Source: JAXLXE01 sp046328115 (GTDB lineage: Bacteria; Chloroflexota; UBA6077; JACCZL01). Taken from it: a stretch of 64,000 nucleotides of DNA. The stretch is from contig JAXLXE010000001.1 in the NCBI GenBank assembly GCA_046328115.1, positions 1,922,001-1,986,000 of the forward strand, in the 5' to 3' direction. A program made the translations under genes and the position numbers. Of this stretch, positions 60,470 to 64,000 are shown one piece after another; position 1 is the stretch's first letter; each line of letters starts with the position of its first letter. The notes beneath the pieces were generated by a model, which ran no database searches, was not told the origin of the DNA, and saw nothing but the letters and a program-made list of their open reading frames with translations.

Positions 60470-63001
60470 CTACGGGCGATGCGCGGGTGGCACCGCGGGT
60501 GGCCCGCCGACGGGAGTCGAGGCTCGGTTGGTTGGCTTGGGTGCGCCCGGTGGCGAGCCGGCTGGGCCGCCGTGGCTCAGCGGCACCAGCAGGCTGGCAT
60601 CCGTGGCCGTGTTGCTTGCCGGATTGCTATCTATCGCCGCCTGGGCGGCGGCTAGTGCGGCGGTGGCCGTGACCGTGAGGGTGCCGGCGGCTGTGCCCGT
60701 GACGCGGGCGGTGGACCCGGTGGCGATGATGCCGGTGATCACGTAGCTCACGCTGCCGCCCGTGGGGAGTGTGGCCGTGCTGCTGATCGAGCCGCTGCCG
60801 TTGGGAGCGCCGCAGGTGGCACCCCCGATACCGGCGCAGGTCCAGGTGGGTCCGAGCAAGCCAGCCGGCAGGGGGATGGATACGGTGGCATTGGTGGCCG
60901 GTGAGGGGCCGGCGTTGCTGACCAGCGCAGTGAAGATGATTGACTGGCCGGGCGCCAGAGACGCGCGATTGTCTGTCAGGCTGACGGCCAGGTCGGCGAG
61001 CTCCGTCTCAAACGCGCCGATGTCGCAGTGCGTGCCAATGATCCTGGGCTTGCCGCGTTGATCGGTGGCGGGGCTGATAGCGGCGCACGTGGTGTCGTGG
61101 CCGGCGTTGAGCGCGGCGGAGCCCGCGAGCAGGGCGCGAGTGGCGGTGGGACCGCCGTTGTTTTGGAGCGGTCCGAGGTTGGTGGCGGCGTTGATGGTGA
61201 AGCCGGTGCCGCATGAGGTGCCCGAGTCCTGAAGGTTGTTGGTGCTGCCGGGGCCGGCGGTGCCGGAGCAGTTGGGGCCCGACGTTTGGTTGGCCACGAT
61301 AGTGTTCTTGAGTGTCATGGTGCCACCGGTGTTGAGGACACCGGCAGCAATGCCAGGAGTCGAATTGCCGCTGACGGTGGCGTTGGTGACGTCGAGCGTC
61401 CCGGTGTTGTAGATTCCGCCGCCGAGAGCCGCGGAGTTGCCGTCGACCGTGACGTTTGTGAGATCGAGCGTTCCGTCGTTGGAGACACCGCCGCCGCCAA
61501 TAGCGCCCCCGGAGTTGCCGCTCACGGTGACGTTGGACACGACGGCCGTGCCTATGTTGGCGATGCCGCCGCCCCGGATATCCCCTCTATTGCCGCTGAT
61601 GGCACTATTGGTGAGGGTGAGCGTGCCCACGTTGAAGATCCCGCCACCTTCGGTGGTACGTCCGCCCGTGATGGTCAAGCCGCTGATGCTCACGACGCCG
61701 GCAGAGATCTCGAGCACGCCACTGGCGTTGCCACCGCTGATCGACAACGAGGAGGCTCCCGGCCCGCTGATGGTGATTGATCGGGAGATGACCAGCGGAG
61801 TTCCGCCGAGGGTGATCGTGCCGGTGACGGCTGGGGCGAAGGATACGACCTCGCCGCTGCCGGCCGTGGCGATCGCTTCACGCAGGGAGCAATCGGCCAC
61901 GGAGCAGACGCCGTCGCTGGTGTCGGCCGTCTTGGAGACCACGAAGGTGGCCTTCTCGTAGGCGCCTACGTCGCACGGGTTGCCCGCGGTCTTCGTGCGC
62001 GGAGCCCCCCGCTGATCGGTGTCCGGGCAGGCGGTGTTGCTGCCGGTGTTGAGCGCGGCCGAACCCACCAGTAGTGCGTGCGTGGCGGTGGGTCCGCCGT
62101 TGTCCTGGAGCGGTCCGAGGTTGGTGGCGGCGTTGATGGCAAAGCCGGTGCCGCACGAGGTGCCGGCGTCCTGGAGGTCGTTGGTGCTTCCGGCGCCGGC
62201 TGCCGTGCCGGAGCAGTTGCCACCGGCGGTCTGGCTGGCCACGATGGTGTTTTTCAGGGTCATGGTGACCAGGTTGGCGATGCCACCGCCGGTGCCCGCC
62301 GAGTTGCCCGTGACGGTCGTGTTGATGAGATCGAGCGAGCCGTTGTTGTAAATTCCGCCGCCGCTGCTGGGCGCTGAGTTGCCGCTGAGCGTGCTGTTGG
62401 TGAGGGTGAGTGTCCCCCCGTTTATGATGGCGCCACCGTTGGCCACGGCCGAGTTGCCGCTGATGGTGCTGTTGGAGACGGTGGCCGTTCCAGCGTTGGC
62501 GATTCCGCCGCCGCTGCCGGCTGACGAGTTGCCGCTGACGGCGCTGCTGGTGAGGGTGAGCGTCCCCGCGTTGAGGATACCGCCGCCACCGAAGAAGTCC
62601 GAGTTGCCGCCGGTGATAGTCAAGCCGCTGATGCTCACGGTTCCAGCCGAGACGACGAATACCCGGCTGGCGCTGCCACCGCTGACTGTCAACGAGGAGG
62701 TGCCGGGGCCGTTGACGGTTAGCGACTTCGAGATCGTGAGTTGCGTGCCGCTGAGGGTGATGGTGCCGAAGACGGCAAAGCTGATGACGTTGCTGGTATC
62801 GGCGTTGCCGTTGGCGGTGAGGATGGCGTCGCGCAGGGTGCAGGTGCCGTCGCAGGTCCCGTCGCCGGCGTCGCCGGTCAGGTTGACCGTGAACGTTGCC
62901 GCCTCCGCGCCGGTCGGCCCGGCTAGCCAGAGCGCAAGCGCGGCGGCGAGCGCGGTCAACCCGCGTCCACAGGCCCGGTACCAATCCAGCCGGTGCGCCA
63001 T
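60470..63001 (-). CDS. Secreted CSLREA / parallel beta-helix surface protein, copy 1
   Basis: 843 residues with the same architecture as the gene at 56593-59133. Signal peptide GLTALAAALALWLAGPTGAEA, then two beta-helix modules (CTLRDAILTANGNA; DCSLREAIATAG), anchor-Q-like ends, a DUF11-like domain (PGQSIIFTALVSNAGPSPAT) and the tail GPPAVPPAHRP. The first ~40 residues, the DUF11 domain and the tail are nearly identical to copy 2. The central rungs differ in number and sequence, consistent with rung shuffling. ATG 63001 has GGGGGAGAC upstream. Confidence 0.85.
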   Translation of the reverse strand: MAHRLDWYRACGRGLTALAAALALWLAGPTGAEAATFTVNLTGDAGDGTCDGTCTLRDAILTANGNADTSNVISFAVFGTITLSGTQLTISKSLTVNGPGTSSLTVSGGSASRVFVVSAGTVSISGLTITGGNSDFFGGGGILNAGTLTLTSSAVSGNSSAGSGGGIANAGTATVSNSTISGNSAVANGGAIINGGTLTLTNSTLSGNSAPSSGGGIYNNGSLDLINTTVTGNSAGTGGGIANLVTMTLKNTIVASQTAGGNCSGTAAGAGSTNDLQDAGTSCGTGFAINAATNLGPLQDNGGPTATHALLVGSAALNTGSNTACPDTDQRGAPRTKTAGNPCDVGAYEKATFVVSKTADTSDGVCSVADCSLREAIATAGSGEVVSFAPAVTGTITLGGTPLVISRSITISGPGASSLSISGGNASGVLEISAGVVSISGLTITGGRTTEGGGIFNVGTLTLTNSAISGNRGDIRGGGIANIGTAVVSNVTVSGNSGGAIGGGGVSNDGTLDLTNVTVDGNSAALGGGIYNTGTLDVTNATVSGNSTPGIAAGVLNTGGTMTLKNTIVANQTSGPNCSGTAGPGSTNNLQDSGTSCGTGFTINAATNLGPLQNNGGPTATRALLAGSAALNAGHDTTCAAISPATDQRGKPRIIGTHCDIGAFETELADLAVSLTDNRASLAPGQSIIFTALVSNAGPSPATNATVSIPLPAGLLGPTWTCAGIGGATCGAPNGSGSISSTATLPTGGSVSYVITGIIATGSTARVTGTAAGTLTVTATAALAAAQAAIDSNPASNTATDASLLVPLSHGGPAGSPPGAPKPTNRASTPVGGPPAVPPAHRP

Positions 63002-63053
63002 GTCTCCCCCCGAGCCGCCTCGCGCGGCAGCCATTCGCGAACTTCGGTGCGCG

Positions 63054-63059
63054 ATTATA
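63054..63059 (-). promoter_or_regulatory. -10 element of copy 1
   Basis: Minus-strand TATAAT in context GCTATAATCGCGCACCGAAG, 52 bases before the ATG and conserved with copy 2. Confidence 0.55.
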
Positions 63060-63088
63060 GCGCGAGGGCGCGTTGGCGCCCGTTCGCG

Positions 63089-63742
63089 CTAGCGCGCGGG
63101 ATCGGCGCGGTGCTCATGCGCGTGACGGGCGGACGTGGCGAAGCGCACCGCGTCCAGCGCCATCGCGAGCATGAGCGTCTCAAAGCCGTTGGTTCCCGGG
63201 CGGAACAGGTCTCGGACATCGGCGTAGCGTGGATGGTTCAACACTGTTGTCCGCGCGCGAAACGTGGACCAGTGGGATGCGCCGTAGGTGAAGCCGAGAC
63301 GCTCGTAGCTGCGCCGGGCGCGCACGTTGAAGGCGGCCACGGTGAGCACCATGGCGCGGAACCCCATGGGCCCAAAGTAGTGGTCCAGAAAAATCAGGAG
63401 CGCTTCCGTGCCGAGGCCGCGGCCGATGTGGGCGGGGCTGAGGTCGATTCCCAGCTCCGCCACGGTCTGTTCCCGGTTGACGTCGCGGAGGAAGATGCGG
63501 CCGATCATCTGGCGGTCCTCTCCGCCGAGGGCATCGATCGCGAACGGGATCTGCCGCTGACGGTGCACCACCTCGTCGTACCAGGCGTCGCGCATCGAGC
63601 CGGACATCGGCTTTGGGTCAAAGTGCTCGTAGAGCGGATCGGTGTGGCGCGGCCAGGCCTGCCAGCGGTCTACGTCTCGCCGCGTGAATGGCCTGATCGC
63701 CGTGCGGGCGCCAGTTGTCAGGTACGGGATGGTCACGGTCAT
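63089..63742 (-). CDS. GNAT-family N-acetyltransferase (RimJ/RimL-like)
   Basis: 217 residues. RTAIRPFTRRDVDRWQAWPRHTDPLYEH opens the fold. The acetyl-CoA pyrophosphate loop is IGRGLGTEALLIFLDHYF, and LTVAAFNVRARRSYERLGF is the matching motif B region. It acetylates an amine, perhaps a protein N-terminus or small molecule. ATG overlaps the stop of the upstream DUF167 gene (ATGA). Its 3' end is duplicated at 59237. Confidence 0.88.
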   Translation of the reverse strand: MTVTIPYLTTGARTAIRPFTRRDVDRWQAWPRHTDPLYEHFDPKPMSGSMRDAWYDEVVHRQRQIPFAIDALGGEDRQMIGRIFLRDVNREQTVAELGIDLSPAHIGRGLGTEALLIFLDHYFGPMGFRAMVLTVAAFNVRARRSYERLGFTYGASHWSTFRARTTVLNHPRYADVRDLFRPGTNGFETLMLAMALDAVRFATSARHAHEHRADPAR

Positions 63743-63996
63743 GGCGGGTTGCCAAGTCGGGCGGCGATGTCGGCCGCGGATTCCACGTCGAGCTCCAGTG
63801 TCTTCGTTCGCGAGGCCGCTCCGCGGATGACCCGCACCTGCCGCGGGCGCAGCCCCAGCGCTTCGGCGACCGCGCGCTCCACGGCCGCGTTTGCCTGACC
63901 CTCCACCGGTCGGGCGCGAACGCGGACGAGCAGCCCACCGCGATCGTCCAGATCGACGGACTCGCGGCTTGCGCCGGGGCGTACCGTGACGGTCAC
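63739..63996 (-). CDS. DUF167 (YggU-like) protein, possibly 5'-incomplete
   Basis: 85 residues visible. TVTVRPGASRESVD, LLVRVRARPVEGQANAAVERAVAEALGL and VRVIRGAASRTKTLEL match the whole YggU/DUF167 domain, a small alpha/beta protein of unknown function. GTG 63996 could be the start, but the frame remains open to the window edge, so the true start may lie outside. Confidence 0.85.
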   Translation of the reverse strand: MTVTVRPGASRESVDLDDRGGLLVRVRARPVEGQANAAVERAVAEALGLRPRQVRVIRGAASRTKTLELDVESAADIAARLGNPP

Positions 63997-64000
63997 GTGG

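Noticed and set aside
60222..60746. 174-codon plus-strand ORF opposite copy 1
   Set aside because: Antisense to the conserved tail of copy 1, and the same shadow frame appears opposite copy 2.
56593..63001. CRISPR-like or tandem DNA repeat array in the beta-helix genes
   Set aside because: The repeated units are degenerate coding rungs (about 60-75 bases) of beta-helix proteins, not identical repeats with unique spacers.

Overview
The window is GC-rich (roughly two thirds G+C by eye), densely coded bacterial chromosome. Gene content fits a Chloroflexota-type soil or water bacterium (inference, moderate confidence). Pointers are a lipoprotein oligopeptide-binding protein with a long Ala/Pro/Lys spacer, a four-LysM NlpC/P60 protein, F420-type oxidoreductase, several large GT-C membrane glycosyltransferases, secreted CSLREA/beta-helix proteins and a zinc-type ribosomal protein S18.

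Layout. 1-1.6 kb: tRNA-Arg and fumarase. 1.7-11.4 kb: a surface-glycan and carbohydrate block (cupin, GT-C transferase, class III aminotransferase, a 1366-residue fusion of a CapD-type dehydratase with an O-antigen-ligase-like membrane domain and TPRs, a dehydrogenase and a mutarotase-like protein). 11.4-14.4 kb: an accessory patch of small orphan genes, with an intergenic direct repeat and a two-domain gene broken by a one-base deletion. 14.5-23.9 kb: ordinary chromosome (glycosyltransferase, F420-type oxidoreductase, gamma-glutamyltransferase, SDR, Rpn/PD-(D/E)XK protein, FabI, ProC, PfkB kinase). 23.9-29.3 kb: two GT-C membrane proteins and a 2-oxo-acid dehydrogenase E1 beta/alpha pair. 29.3-35.1 kb: envelope protein with LysM and NlpC domains, TauE-like permease and a sugar-type permease pair behind a good promoter. 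35.7-39.1 kb: sulfite-oxidase-like protein, the rpsF-ssb-rpsR operon and a parvulin. 39.1-46.8 kb: tRNA-Leu, a 1230-residue membrane protein and an oligopeptide ABC transporter (binding protein plus two permeases, no ATPases).

46,835-56,223 is a decayed integrative element in tRNA-Cys. A 24-bp direct repeat of the tRNA 3' end marks both boundaries, and the C-terminal stub of a tyrosine recombinase lies next to the intact tRNA. Cargo includes a possible XRE regulator, an AT-richer zinc-ribbon protein, two envelope proteins, a nuclease-like protein and a complete IS21-family insertion.

56.2-63.1 kb: tRNA-Cys and tRNA-Gly behind a near-consensus promoter, then two large secreted beta-helix paralogs and a third frameshifted, truncated copy. 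Copies 1 and 2 share their promoters and a remnant of the 3' end of the neighbouring acetyltransferase gene, which records a tandem duplication. The window ends with that GNAT gene and a DUF167/YggU gene that may run off the edge.

No CRISPR array, rRNA or complete prophage was seen. The most unusual items are the glycan-enzyme fusion, the tRNA-Cys element, the orphan small-gene patch with its frameshifted duplicate domain, and the tandem beta-helix locus.
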